A stretch of 64,000 nucleotides of DNA, taken from assembly GCF_018294505.1 (NCBI RefSeq), contig NC_057798.1:368243673-368307672 (forward strand). Reading direction: 5' to 3'. This document shows, one piece after another, positions 1 through 10,175 of the stretch (within the stretch, counting starts at the first letter, position 1; each line of letters begins with the position of its first letter). Below the pieces are notes generated by a model. That model had not been told where the DNA came from. It saw only the letters and a list, made by a program, of their open reading frames with translations, and did not search any database. The DNA is from Triticum aestivum (lineage: Eukaryota; Streptophyta; Magnoliopsida; Poales; Poaceae). The position numbers were made by a program, and so were the translations under genes.

Positions 1-591
1 TCATGTCATCTTTCTTAATGCGTTACTCTGAACTTAATACTCTAGATGCATGCTAGGTAGCGGTCGATGTGTGGAGTAATTGTAGTAGATGCAGGCAGGA
101 GTCGGTCTACTTGTTGCGGATGTGATGCCTATATACATGATCATGCCTATATAATCTCATAATTATTCGTTTTTCTATCAATTGCTCAATAGTAATTTGT
201 TCACCCATCGTAATACTTATGCTATCTTGAGAGAAGCCACTAGTGAAACCTATGGCCCCCGGGTCTATCTTTTATCATATAATCTTTCAATCTACTTTTA
301 TTTGCATCTTTACTTTTCGCATCTATATTATAAAATACCAAAAATATATTTATCTTATCATACTATCTCTATCAGATTTCACTTTCGCAAGTGGCCGTGA
401 AGGGATTGACAACCCCTTTATTGCGTTGGTTGCGAGTTCTTTGTTTGTTTGTGTAGGTGTGTGGGACTTTTGAGGAGCCTCCTACTAGATTGATACCTTG
501 GTTCTCAAAAACTGAGGGAAATACTTATGCTACTATTGCTGCATCACCCTTTCCTCTTCAAGGAAAACCAACGCAAGCTCAAGACGTAGCA
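1..591 (+). mobile_element. 3' part of a gypsy LTR (Sabrina/WHAM-like type)
   Basis: AT-rich sequence with no ORF. It runs through the phrase 'ttggttctcaaaaactgagg' to '...acgtagca' at 591, which I read as the CA end of an LTR. At 592 composition changes abruptly to GC-rich gag sequence of another element. Its start lies outside the window, so it could be a solo LTR or the 3' LTR of an element to the left. The family name rests on remembered Triticeae LTR phrasing and needs a TREP comparison. Confidence 0.55.
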
Positions 592-697
592 CGCCTCCCC
601 CAGGACGGGTCGACCAAGTTGCTGCGCCCGACGGAGCCCCTGGTCCTCGAGCGCCTTTGCCGCACCACCCTGCCATCGAGGTGGCTGCTCCGCAGCA

Positions 698-2170
698 GTG
701 GGGCACGGTGCTTCCGCCGCTGGCACCATCAGGAGACGAGTGATGGTGCGATCTACTTCATCATCTCCCATGCCAAGTACAGCTCGGGAGGCAATGGCGC
801 GGGCTCAGCTGCTGCTGAGGTTTGCGCCAGTGGCCAAGCAGATGGACAAATGGCGTGCCACCATCCAAAGTTTGCTCGGTTTCACTGAGGCTGGGGGCTC
901 GCAGCGAGCTGGCCCGCCACGACCTCCCTAAGCGACAACTATGGCTCGTGCTGCTGGCAGTACAAAAGGGGCCACCCCCACGGTGCAGTCCCCGCCATGG
1001 CAGCCAGCGTGGGCACAGCAGAATCAAGACCCTGACGACGTCTCGATGGCATCTTCTGACCCTCGAGCACGTCCAAGCCGATGGCGAGCCCCGGAGCATA
1101 GGCGGAGGGGAGACACGTGTGTCGTTGTTGAGCAACGTTGTGACGACCACCGCCGGACCGATGCGTGCGACGACCCCAACGTCGACAAACCCGCGCTCGG
1201 TATTGGTGGGTGCCTACCTTTCGAGGTTGGGTGCCCTGCCTTTACTCGAGAGATGTGGCAAGTCTGTTGGCCGTTCGGTCGCATGTTCAAGCTAGAGATA
1301 CCCGAGAAGTACGTTGGGAGGCTGAACCCAATAGAGTTCCTGAGCATCTACACCATCGCTGTTCAGGCCGCTGGGGGAAGAGATGAGAATGTGTTTGCCA
1401 ATTACTTCCCTTTGGCTCTCAAATCCAATGTGAGGTCTTGGCTGATGCACCTGCTGGAGAACTCCATTTCGTCGTGGGCTGACATGTGCCATGCGTTCAT
1501 TGGCGCCTTCACCGGCGGCCATCAAGAGCCAGGCCAACCCAGCGACTTGCAACTTCTCCAACAGAAGGAAGGAGAAACCCTTCATAAGTATTTATAGAGA
1601 TTCAGCAAGTTCATAGAAACATCCCAAATATCCATCCAGCAGCTGTGATAGCTACCTTCCAGTCCAATGTGCGCAACCGCTGGATCCATTCCAAGATGAA
1701 CATGCGGTTGCCCAAGACTTAAAGGAGCTTTACACCTTGGTGGATAAGTGTGCTCGGATGGAGGAGGGAAGGAAGTTGCCCGGAGAGGAAGATTGTACCA
1801 ATGTCGATTTAGAGGATGACGATGAATCAACCAGTTAGAAGAAGAGCAAGAAGTGTAGTAAGAAGCGGAAGGATAAGGCTGTGATGACTGTTGAAGGATC
1901 AGGTATGCCTAGTAGCGGCAAGAAGGCCAAAGCTAAGGTCCCGGCAAGGAAGTTGTCGTGTGCTATGACTGCCGGGAGGCCGCGGCTGCCGAGAAGGCCG
2001 AGTAAGGTGATGGGTCGTACTGCAAGATTCACCGGACCAAAGGCCACGACCTTCAAGAGTGTTATCAGGTTGAGCAGTTTGTCAAGAGACAGAGAGCGGA
2101 ATATGGGAAGTGTGACAAGGAAAAGGGTCAGAATGTCGCTGGTGGTAAGGGCCGAGGCGGTGAAGTAAAT
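698..2170 (+). pseudogene. gypsy gag (broken)
   Basis: Capsid-like polyprotein of the gypsy element. The best block is 1200-1597, a Retrotrans_gag-like region with WPFGRMFKLEIPEKYVG, NPIEFLSIYT, NYFPLALKSNVRSWLMHL and SWADMCHAFIGAF. It stops at a TAG at 1595-1597, and gag-like sequence continues in frame after that. The region 941-1240 is in a shifted frame. Around 2018-2075 another frame reads C-x2-H then TKGHDLQEC, the atypical zinc-knuckle-like motif of this gypsy group. Several frames are therefore needed to read the protein. Upstream, 698-930 reads STSSSPMPSTAREAMARAQ, a plausible N-terminus. There is no functional product. Confidence 0.7.
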
Positions 2171-2289
2171 TGCCCTGACAAACCCTTCCGGAACCAAGGA
2201 AAACCCACCAGGGGTCGAGAGAAGGAAACCTGTTGTGATGAGAGTGATGGGGGGGATGAAGAGGAAACTAGTGAGCAGGAGTTTTAGAA

Positions 2290-3010
2290 GGCCACTGATG
2301 CCCTGTGCATTGACGGGGGTGCATCTCTGCACACCGCTCACCGCCAGCTCAAGCGGTGGGCACGAGAAGTCAATGTCGTGGAACCAGCACCAGAGGCCCC
2401 GAAACCGCTCAAATGGTCGTGCACGCCCATCATCTTTGACGAAGAAGATCATCCTAACCGCACCACTGTGGTAGGATGTTTGCCATTGTTGGTCTCTCCA
2501 ACAAACTTGAGATAGCACAGGAAGAGTTAAAGGTTACCGGCATGTTTCAAGGAGTTAATCCCGGCAAGAGTCATCCTAAGGGAAAGATCACGCTGCTGGT
2601 AACATTTGGGGGAGAGCTGAACTACCAAACTGAAAAGATTGTGTTTGATGTGGTTGACCTCCCCTACTGTACAATGGGATCCTTGGCCGCCCGGCCCCGG
2701 CTAAATTCAGGGTGGCATCCCACTATGCTTACAACACTTTGAAGATGCCTAGGCCTCTGGGAGTCATTACCATCCCATCAGATGAGAAGGATGCAATCAT
2801 TTGCATGGATAAGATGTACCAGGATGCAGTCGCGGCAGAGGCAGCGACAACAGCAGTCCCCGCCAAGGAGGACAAAGGAAAGAAGAAGGGTAGCAAGGAC
2901 GCTGGCAAGGAATCCGAGAAGCGTACCTCTTCGGAGTGCGCTGTACCTGTTAACGACTTGCCAGAGAGTTCCAACAGCAAGCGATCCAAGGTTGCTGCAT
3001 CGTACCCCAA
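2290..3010 (+). pseudogene. gypsy protease region (broken)
   Basis: Aspartic-protease-like part of pol, read in at least two frames. Around 2300 one frame gives LCIDGGASLHTAHRQLKRW. 2476-2742 gives TLLVTFGGELNYQTEKIVFDVVD, the central protease region of gypsy elements. 2712-3012 gives HYAYNTLKMPRPLGVITIP and DEKDAIICMDKMYQDAVAAEA, the conserved stretch that leads into RT, followed by a lysine-rich linker. A frame change near 2690-2712 and a stop at 3012 break it. Confidence 0.65.
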
Positions 3011-3179
3011 GTGAACAAGGTCCCGGCAGGGCTGGCTGGCATTGATGGTACGTTGATGGTACTTTCACTATCAGCGCCACCCTCGATGACAAATAGGAAA
3101 GCACGATTGTTGCCTTCCTGCGGGCGAATATCGATGTGTTTGCCTGGCAACCATCTGATATCCCGGTGTTCCCAGGGAG

Positions 3180-4010
3180 GTAATCGAGCACCACCTTGTT
3201 GTCTGCCCACATGCCCGACCCGTCAAGCAGAAAGTCCGGAAGCAGGCCTTGGAGAGGCAACAGTTTACTGCAGAAGAGATCAAGAAACTTGAAGCAGTTG
3301 GTTTGGTAAGAGGATTGCTACACCCCACCTGGTTAGCAAATCCAGTGGTAGTCCGGAAGGCTAACGGGAAGTGGAGGATTTGCATAGATTTCACAGATCT
3401 CAACAAAGCTTGCTCGATGGACCCGTTTCCCTTACCATGCATCGATCAGATTGTGGATTCCACTTCAGGCTATGATTTGCTCTCCTTTTTCTGGATGCAT
3501 ATGATGGGTACCACCAGATCTTCATGTCCAAGGAAGGCGAAGAGAAGACATCGTTCATCACCCCATGTGGTACATGTTGTTTTGTCCACATGCCATTTGG
3601 ATTAAAGAGTGTCGGGTCCAGTTTTGCAAGGGCAGTCCAAATTGGGTTCAAGCCATAACTGCACAGAAACATTGAATCTTATATGGATGATATTGTGGTT
3701 AAGACCAAGGATATAGCCAACCTTATTCAGGATTTGGAGGAGACATTTGCTAATCTGCACAAGATCAACTTGAAGCTCAACCTGGAGAAGTGTGTGTTTG
3801 GCGTTCCCTCCGGCCAGTTAATTGGGTTCTTTGTGTCCCACCGGGGGATCGAAGCCAACCCCGACAAGATAAAAGCTATCGAGCAGATCCAAGCACCAAG
3901 GGCAGTTGAGGATGTGAGGCGTCTGACAGGATGCGCTGCCGCGCTAAGCAGATTCATCTCCAAGTCTGCCGAGCGCGCCTTGTCGTTCTTCAAAATTTTA
4001 AAGAAGGCAG
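3180..4010 (+). pseudogene. gypsy reverse transcriptase (broken)
   Basis: RNA-dependent DNA polymerase of the gypsy pol. The fingers and palm read as FTAEEIKKLEAVGLVRGLLH, VRKANGKWRICIDFTDLNKA and DPFPLPCIDQIVDSTSGYD in the frame of 3249. A frameshift near 3485 follows, then DAYDGYHQIFMSKEGEEKTSFITP and MPFGLK in another frame. The catalytic box is YMDD at about 3679-3690, at the start of the long ORF 3683-4873, and continues DIVVKTKDI. The thumb/connection region follows (IQAPRAVEDVRRLTGCAAALSRFI). An in-frame stop near 3659 separates the palm halves. Confidence 0.85.
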
Positions 4011-4619
4011 GGCCCATGAAGTTGACTCCAGAAGTAGATGCAGCTTTGCAAGAGTTGAAGACCTACTTGTCCTTTGTGCCCACCTTGGCTGCTCCCAAAC
4101 CACAAGAGCAATTGTTGCTATATTTATCGGCAACCAACCAAGTGGTTAGTGCAGCCTTGGTGGCGCAGCGGGAAGTGGACGAAGCAGAGAGTGATCAACG
4201 ACCAGTAGAGCCAGATAATGATCATGGCAGAAGTGAGCACGACAGCGAGAGCAACCCCAAGGACGCGACAAGGAAGAAAGTGGTGCAACGCCCAGTGTAC
4301 TTCGTCGGCTCCTTACTACAGGGGGCTAGATCGAGGTACTCTGGCGTGCAAAAGTTGATCTTTGGCCTCATCATGGCCTCAAGGAAACTGCGCCACTACT
4401 TACATGCCCATGAGATCATGGTTGTCACTCGCTTCCTGTTGCAAAGGATACTCCGAAACCCTAAGGCCACCGGCAGAATAGTGGAGTGGGCTTTGGAGTT
4501 ATCTGGCTTTAGTTTGAAGTTTGAGAGCACGTCAATGATCCAGAGCAGGGCATTGGTAGACTTTATTGTAGAATGGACGCCAACCCCGGGTGAGGAAGTG
4601 CCAGAGATAGTTATCCCTA

Positions 4620-5020
4620 GCAAGGAATCACCCCAAGAATGGATTATGTATTTCGATGGTTCCTTTTCCTTGCAAGGTGCAGGAGATGGCATGCTTCTTG
4701 TCGCCCCCTCCGGGGAGCACTTGAAGTACATCGTCCAGATGCACTTTGCCCGGGAAGAGGCAACCAATAATACAGCAGAGTATGAAGGGCTCCTTGCCGG
4801 GCTCAAGATTGCCGCGGAATTGGGAATTAAGAAGCTAATCATTCGAGGAGATTCACAGCTCGTGGTGAAATAAGTCAAAAAGGATTACCAAAGCCCATTG
4901 ATGGAGGCATACCTTGAGGAAGTGAGGAGATTGGAGGAACGCTTTGATGGATTGCAAACAGAGCACATACCCCATGAGGAAAACAGCATAGCTGATCATC
5001 TGGCAAAGTGTGCTGCGTAG
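4620..5020 (+). pseudogene. gypsy RNase H domain (nearly intact, one stop)
   Basis: RNase H of pol, directly downstream of the RT connection domain in ORF 3683-4873. Catalytic acidic residues are visible as MYFDGS, NNTAEYEGLL, IIRGDSQLVVK and, after the stop, SIADHLAKCAA. The ORF ends at a TAA at 4871-4873, just after the third catalytic block. The same frame then continues to a stop near 5020, so a single nonsense codon splits the domain. 5030-5392 is a proline-rich linker toward integrase, without a recognisable fold. Confidence 0.8.
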
Positions 5021-5395
5021 AAGCTTCGTATGGAACCAGGGACTTTTGTTCTCCATAGTACTCAGCCCTCCGTATCCCCAGCAACAATGGCCAGGAAAAG
5101 GAGGAAATTGGACTCCGCTAAGCCTCTTCCGGTAGAGTCGTCCGCTCCTGGCAGAGACCCTGCCGGAAATAACTCCTCACCACCTACCGGACCGCACCCT
5201 CCAACCGGGCCCATGGTCCGTGCGAACAAGGAATGTGCCCCCGCAGAAGAGGAGGTTCCGCTAGTCCTCGTTGTCGAGCCCCAGGCTCCAACTTGGGCAA
5301 GGCACATAGTCCACTTCCTTCAAACCGGAGAGCTTTTTCCCAACGACCAAGATGAAGCTGAAAGACTAGCCCAGAGGGCCAGTATGTATTAGTTT

Positions 5396-6520
5396 GTCGA
5401 TGGCACTCTATACAGAAGGAGGCCCAACGGTGTGAAATTGAAGCGCGTCTGCCAGGAAGAAGGAAAGGAACTGCTAGCTAAGATACACAAAGGCATGTGT
5501 GGCTCCCACGTTGGATCAAGGGCATTGGTTGGGAAAGCATTCCGGCAAGGATTCTATTGGCCCTCAACCCTCCAACATGCGGTCGAGCTTGTCATCAAGT
5601 GTGAAGCCTGTCAGTTCCATTCCAAGAATATCCACTTGCCTGCCCAAGCTCTTAAGACAATCCCTTTATCATGGCCATTTTCGGTCTGGGGGCTCGACAT
5701 CCTCAGCCCCTTCCCCCGAGCAATCGGGGGATTTGAATTCTTGTTCGTTGTCGTCGACAAGTTTACAAAGTGGCCGGAAGTGACTGCCGTGATAAAGGTG
5801 ACTGCTCAGTCAGCTATCAAGTTCTTGAAAGAATTGGTGTGCCGTTTTGGAGTCCCGGCAAGGATCATTACCAATAAGGAGCCGCGCCTTCATGCAATAT
5901 GTTCGTGCCCTCGGATGCAACATCTCATTTGTCTCTGTTGCACATCCTAGAAGAAATGGACAAGCTGAGAGGCCGAACGCTGAAGTGTTGCAAGGAATCA
6001 AGACAAGAACCTTTGATACACTGTAGAAGCACGGCAGGCAGTGGATCAATGAGCTACCGGTAGTTCTCTGGTCCCTCAGTATGACACCAAATCAAGCTAC
6101 CGGGCAGACTCCCTTCTCCCTGGTCTTCGGGGCTGAAGCAGTTATCCCCACGGAACTCAATTACGGGTCGCCTCGAGTGCTTGCCTACGATGAAGTAGTG
6201 CAAGATCAGCACCAGCCTGACGACGTTATGCTACTCAAGGAGAACCGTCTCCAAGCTGCTACACGTGTTGCACACTATTAGCAAGCCCTGCGTCGCTATC
6301 ATAGCCGCAGGGTACATGCCCGTTGTTTTGAGGAAGGTGACCTTGTCCTTAGGCGTGTTCGGTCCACCAAGGGTACAAACAAGTTGACGCCAAAGTGGGA
6401 AGGCCCTTACCAGGTAGTACGAGTCACCACACCTGGTGCGGTCCGTCTAGAGACCAGAGATGGCATTCAATTGCAAAACTCATGGAATATTGAGCATCTC
6501 CGCAAGTTCTACCCGTAAGG
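5396..6520 (+). pseudogene. gypsy integrase (broken)
   Basis: DDE integrase of the gypsy pol. The HHCC zinc-binding part is at 5432-5640 (MCGSHVGSRALVGKAFRQG, VIKCEACQFHSKN). The core begins WGLDILSPFPRAIGGFEFLF with the first D. The second acidic motif reads IITNKEPRL, with the usual D replaced by N, and a frameshift follows at about 5880-5950. 6081-6281 reads [20 protein letters not shown], the conserved post-core block. 6290-6520 has a C-terminal region (GDLVLRRV, WEGPYQVVRVTTPG) in another frame. Confidence 0.8.
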
Positions 6521-7687
6521 CGCGGCTGTTCGGGCCCTGCCCGACAGCCACCCTGTTGTACAGGCCTTGCCTCAGCTTCATGTAACCCCTTGTACAAAGC
6601 CAGGGCGATGACCCTGTGCAAGAGAAAAATAAACAAAGCGTTGGGGGCCCCCGACCAAGTTGCATGCATGCATGATCATTCCAAGAGCACTGCATAAGCA
6701 TTTCATGAGCATTTGCATATGCACATAGATAGGATCACATCTTGCATCATTCCCATCTGCATGAAGCTACATGTTCCTGCCGTGAACTTGGCCACTACAA
6801 GGAGTGGGGAAGATGAACCAACATTGCTATCTCCGGCAAGCCAAATAGATAAGTTCTACCTCTTGTCCATTAGTGTTCTGTAAGCTATAACTTGTGCATG
6901 TGGAAACCTCGCCACTCTTTTGAGACTTAGGTGCTCCCATCCTTGACTCGAACGCTGCTTCGGTCGGGATGGTTGCAGTGGCCTTTGGTAAAAGGTAGTT
7001 GGCGGGAGGCTGGTCCCTTTATTTTTTTTCCCGGTAGACACCGTTCTTCGGCAAATAAAAGGGTACCGGCAGGGTAGCCTGCCGGGGAAAACACGTTTAT
7101 TTACACTAAGGAGGCATCCCACCTCTGCATGAACATATACATGCATGGGTTCTCGGCAAGGTTCATCTTTTTCATTGATATGCTAATGCAAGTACAAGCA
7201 ATACAAAACACAAACATGGACTCGAGGGATTACATTATTTGAATTAAAATTTGGCAAATGCCTACAGTCTTAAGATTAAAAAAAGATAAATGCCCCACGA
7301 TGCCCTTTCTTGTCCCTCTCCTCCTAAGCACGGCCGTCGAAGGCGAAGAGGGAAAAAGGAGCGCCTCGGCGGAAGCCCAGCCTGCCCCCCTCGGGCTCTA
7401 GGAGAGGTAGCCCGGCGGGAGCAAGAGAGCACTAGGGAACACGTCGATGGAGAGCACGGCAGAGGCGACCTGTTGAACACCGCCACTAGGGCCGGCAGGA
7501 CGCGACAGGGCTAGCGGAGCTTCAGCCCGAGAGGAAGCCTGCCGGGGTCCAGCTGGGGAACTGCTGGAGGAGCCAGGGGCACCATCTGCACCTCTGCATC
7601 CAACTCCCCGGCAAATCACATTGCCGGCAAGGAGATGCGGATGCAGATGATGGTGCTGCCACCTGATGAAGATGGTGCGGGCGGCGC
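6521..7687 (+). other. gypsy spacer between integrase and antisense ORF
   Basis: About 1.2 kb without a supported gene on either strand. The sense strand holds low-complexity AT stretches and repeated 'ccggcaag/gccggc' phrases shared with the distant 3' piece at 34.7-35.2 kb. Short ORFs here lack recognisable domains. Confidence 0.5.
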
Positions 7688-8170
7688 TCAGCTGGAGTCA
7701 TAGTCGTCGCCCTGCCGCCCTCTACCGTCTTCATCGTCGTCACTGTCCTCCTCGTCGCTCGCGCTCGAGGAGGAGCTTTCGTCATTGATTGAGCTTTCCG
7801 CGCAGCACCCTAAGAGACCTCCTGAGCGCCCAAAGATCTTGACGGAGAGCAGGCTGCTCTCCATTAATTTGAACTGGAGAACGTGCCCCTCCAAGAAGCT
7901 GTGGGCGCGAGCAGAAGTCTTCCAACCACGGTAGAGGTACATCACGTCAGGGGTGGGTAAGTCGACATCAACCCACATGCTACCATTCCCACAGCCCCTC
8001 ATATGCAACCTCAGAGTGCGTGGTTGTTCAAGCTCCATCTCCCATGCAAAGAGAGTTGGAAGGCGAAGATGACCGCACAAGGGTTTATACAGCCTGATGA
8101 TGAACTCTCGAGGTTGATCCCCAACATGGCCTTCCATTGGGGAAGGGGCCGTCGATGGGGGCGCAGCCAA
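7688..8170 (-). CDS. B3-domain-like protein encoded antisense in a gypsy element
   Basis: A 160-residue ORF on the strand opposite to pol, between integrase and the 3' end of the gypsy element. It reads REFIIRLYKPLCGHLRLPTL, then VDVDLPTPDVMYLYRGWKTS, ARAHSFLEGHVLQFKL and LLSVKIFGRSGG. This is the layout of a plant B3 DNA-binding barrel (TF-B3): N-terminal LP-x-F, the RGW-x-x-F position, the G-x-x-L position and a C-terminal V-K-I-F strand. The tail (residues 120-160) is a serine stretch followed by DEEDSDDDEDG acidic residues. ATG at 8170 is the first in this frame, and a frame change separates it from upstream ATGs near 8345. From memory, similar antisense B3-like ORFs are annotated in many Triticeae genomes. 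Whether it is expressed is unknown. Confidence 0.6.
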   Translation of the reverse strand: MAAPPSTAPSPMEGHVGDQPREFIIRLYKPLCGHLRLPTLFAWEMELEQPRTLRLHMRGCGNGSMWVDVDLPTPDVMYLYRGWKTSARAHSFLEGHVLQFKLMESSLLSVKIFGRSGGLLGCCAESSINDESSSSSASDEEDSDDDEDGRGRQGDDYDSS

Positions 8171-8339
8171 AGCGCCAGCCCGCCCTGCTCTTCCCCAGGC
8201 GCCACAATGGCCTCGACCTCATCCCCTCCCTCCTCCTCTTCCGGCGGGCTCCCCCACCATAGGATCTGAGGGGGAGGGATGCGCTATCGAGAAGAGACTC
8301 TCATCGCTGCTGCTGGGACGCCACGCACCCTCGCCCTCT

Positions 8340-8425
8340 CACCATGACTTGGAGAGAAGAGTTACAAAAGGGGAGAGGAGGAAGGGTGTGCAAAAAAGCA
8401 CTTCCCTGGCCCCTTTTTATAGGAG
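8340..8425 (-). promoter_or_regulatory. Putative TATA box and leader of the antisense B3-like ORF
   Basis: On the minus strand 'cctataaaaaggggcc' (plus 8411-8426) is a strong TATA box. It is followed by a pyrimidine-rich leader and, about 70 nt downstream, by 'aagtcATGGTG' (ATG at 8345). That ATG opens only a 14-codon frame here (MVRGRGCVASQQQR), probably because of a small frameshift. The B3 frame opens at 8170. The promoter call is inference from spacing and composition. Confidence 0.45.
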
Positions 8426-8448
8426 GATAAGGCAGGGGACTGGACTCT

Positions 8449-10128
8449 TGATACGTCTCCAACGTATCTATAATTTGATTTATCCATGCTATTATATTAT
8501 CCATCTAGGATGTTTTATATGCATTTATATGCTATTTTATATGATTTTTGGGACTAACCTATTAACCTAGAGCCCAGTGCCAGTTTCTGTTTTCTCCTTG
8601 TTTTTGAGTTTTACAGAAAAGGAATACCAAACGGAGTCCAATTGACGTGCCAATTTTTGATGATTTTTTATGGACCAAAAGAAGCCCCTGGAGTGAAAGA
8701 GTTGGGCCAGAAGAGTCTTGGGCTGCCCATGAGGGTGGGGGGCGCCCACCCCCCTAGGCGCGCCCCCTGTCTCGTGGACAGCCCAGATACCTCCCTGACT
8801 TGTTCCAGACGCCAAAAATTCCTATAAATACTGAAACCTCCAGAAAATAACCTAGATCGGGAGTTCCGCCACCGCAAGCCTCTGTAGCCACCAAAAACCA
8901 ATTGGGACCCTGTTCCGGCACCCTGTCGGAGGGGGGATCCCTCACCGGTGGCCATCTTCATCATCCCGGCGCTCTCCATGACAAGGAGGGAGTAGTTCAC
9001 CCTCGGGGCTGAGGGTATGTACCAGTAGCTATGTGTTTGATCTCTCTCTCTCTCATGTTCTTGATTTGGCACGATCTTGATGTATCGCAAGCTTTGCTAT
9101 TATAGTTGGATCTTATGATGTTTCTCCCCCTCTACTCTCTTGTAATGGATTGAGTTTTCCCTTTGAAGTTATCTTATCGGATTGAGTCTTTAAGGATTTG
9201 AGAGCACTTTATCTATGTCTTGCATGTGCTTGTCTTTGGTGACAATGGGATATTCGATCTACTTGATATATGTTATGGTGATCAACTTGCTGGTTCAGTG
9301 ACCTTGTGAACTTATGCATAGGGGTTGGCACACGTTTACGTCTTGACTCTCTGGTAGAAACTTTGGGGCACTCTTTGAAGTACTTTATGTTTGTTGAATA
9401 GACGAATCTGAGATTGTGTGATGCATATCATATAATCATGCCCACGGATACTTGAGGTGACATTGGAGTATCTAGGTGACATTAGGGTTTTGGTTGATTT
9501 GTGTCTTAAGGTGTTATTCTAGTACGAACTCTATGATAGATCGAACGGAGAGAATGGCTTCATGTTATTTTACTACGGACTCTTGAATAGATCGATCAAA
9601 AAGGATAACTTTGAGGTGATTTCGTACCCTACAATAATATCTTCGTTCGTTCTCCGCTATTAGTGACTTTGGAGTGACTCTTTGTTGCAAGTAGAGGGAT
9701 AGTTATATGATCCAGTTATGTTATTATTGTTGAGAGAACTTGCACTAGTGAAAGTATGAACCTTAGGCCTTGTTTCCGAGCATTGCAATACCGTTTACGC
9801 TCACTTTTATCACTTGTTACCATGCTGTTTTTATAATTTCAGATTACAAAAACCTATATCTACCATCCATATTGCACTTGTATCACCATCTCTTCGCCGA
9901 ACTAGTGCACCTATACAATTTACCATTGTATTGGGTGTGTTGGGACACAAGAGACTCTTTGTTATTTGGTTGCAGGATTGCTTGAGAGAGACCATCTTCA
10001 TCCTACGCCTCCCATGGATTGATAAACCTTAGGTCATCCACTTGAGGGAAATTTTCTACTGTCCTACAAACCTCTGCACTTGGAGGCCCAACAATGTCTA
10101 CAAGGAGAAGGTTCCATAGTAGACATCA
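8449..10128 (+). mobile_element. Solo LTR, gypsy (Sabrina/WHAM-like)
   Basis: A 1680-bp LTR from TGATACGTCTCC at 8449 to GTAGACATCA at 10128, with no internal domain or partner copy in the window. The TG...CA termini are intact. The flanks are actct (8444-8448) and cctct (10129-10133), a 5-bp target duplication with one mismatch. The gypsy sequence is interrupted exactly here, so this is an insertion followed by LTR-LTR recombination. No coding capacity is seen. The insertion point is about 25 bp upstream of the antisense TATA box of the host gypsy. Confidence 0.85.
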
Positions 10129-10175
10129 CCTCTCACACAGGAAATGGCCGCCCCGCTCCTCCAATGCGGCCTCTC
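10129..10175 (+). mobile_element. Gypsy element, short middle segment
   Basis: 47 bp of GC-rich sequence stranded between the solo LTR and the Sirevirus. It starts with the duplicated cctct and ends with ctctc, the target duplication of the next insertion. It is read as the continuation of the gypsy element on the basis of the two flanking TSDs. Confidence 0.6.

Larger units (their letters stand above)
592..8448 (+). mobile_element. Ty3/gypsy element, main segment (gag to antisense ORF)
   Basis: Sense-strand remnants of gag, protease, RT, RNase H and integrase lie in gypsy order (integrase after RNase H). They are followed by a long spacer and an antisense B3-like ORF. No 5' LTR is visible, because the element is cut at 592 inside its gag region by the foreign LTR end. 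Multiple frameshifts and stops make it non-functional. The sequence resumes at 10129-10175 and 34155-35229 after two later insertions, as shown by target-site duplications at each break. GC-rich 'tgccgg/ccggca' phrases recur in all three pieces and support joining them. Confidence 0.75.

Noticed and set aside
1835..2518. 227-codon minus-strand ORF opposite the gypsy gag/protease region
   Set aside because: Its sequence is the complement of protein-like gag/protease sequence, is hydrophobic in a biased way, and shows no domain. It is a shadow ORF.
7290..7785. GC-rich ORFs on both strands in the gypsy spacer
   Set aside because: No domain, overlapping in several frames, explained by high GC. 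Only the B3-like frame at 7688-8170 has recognisable features.
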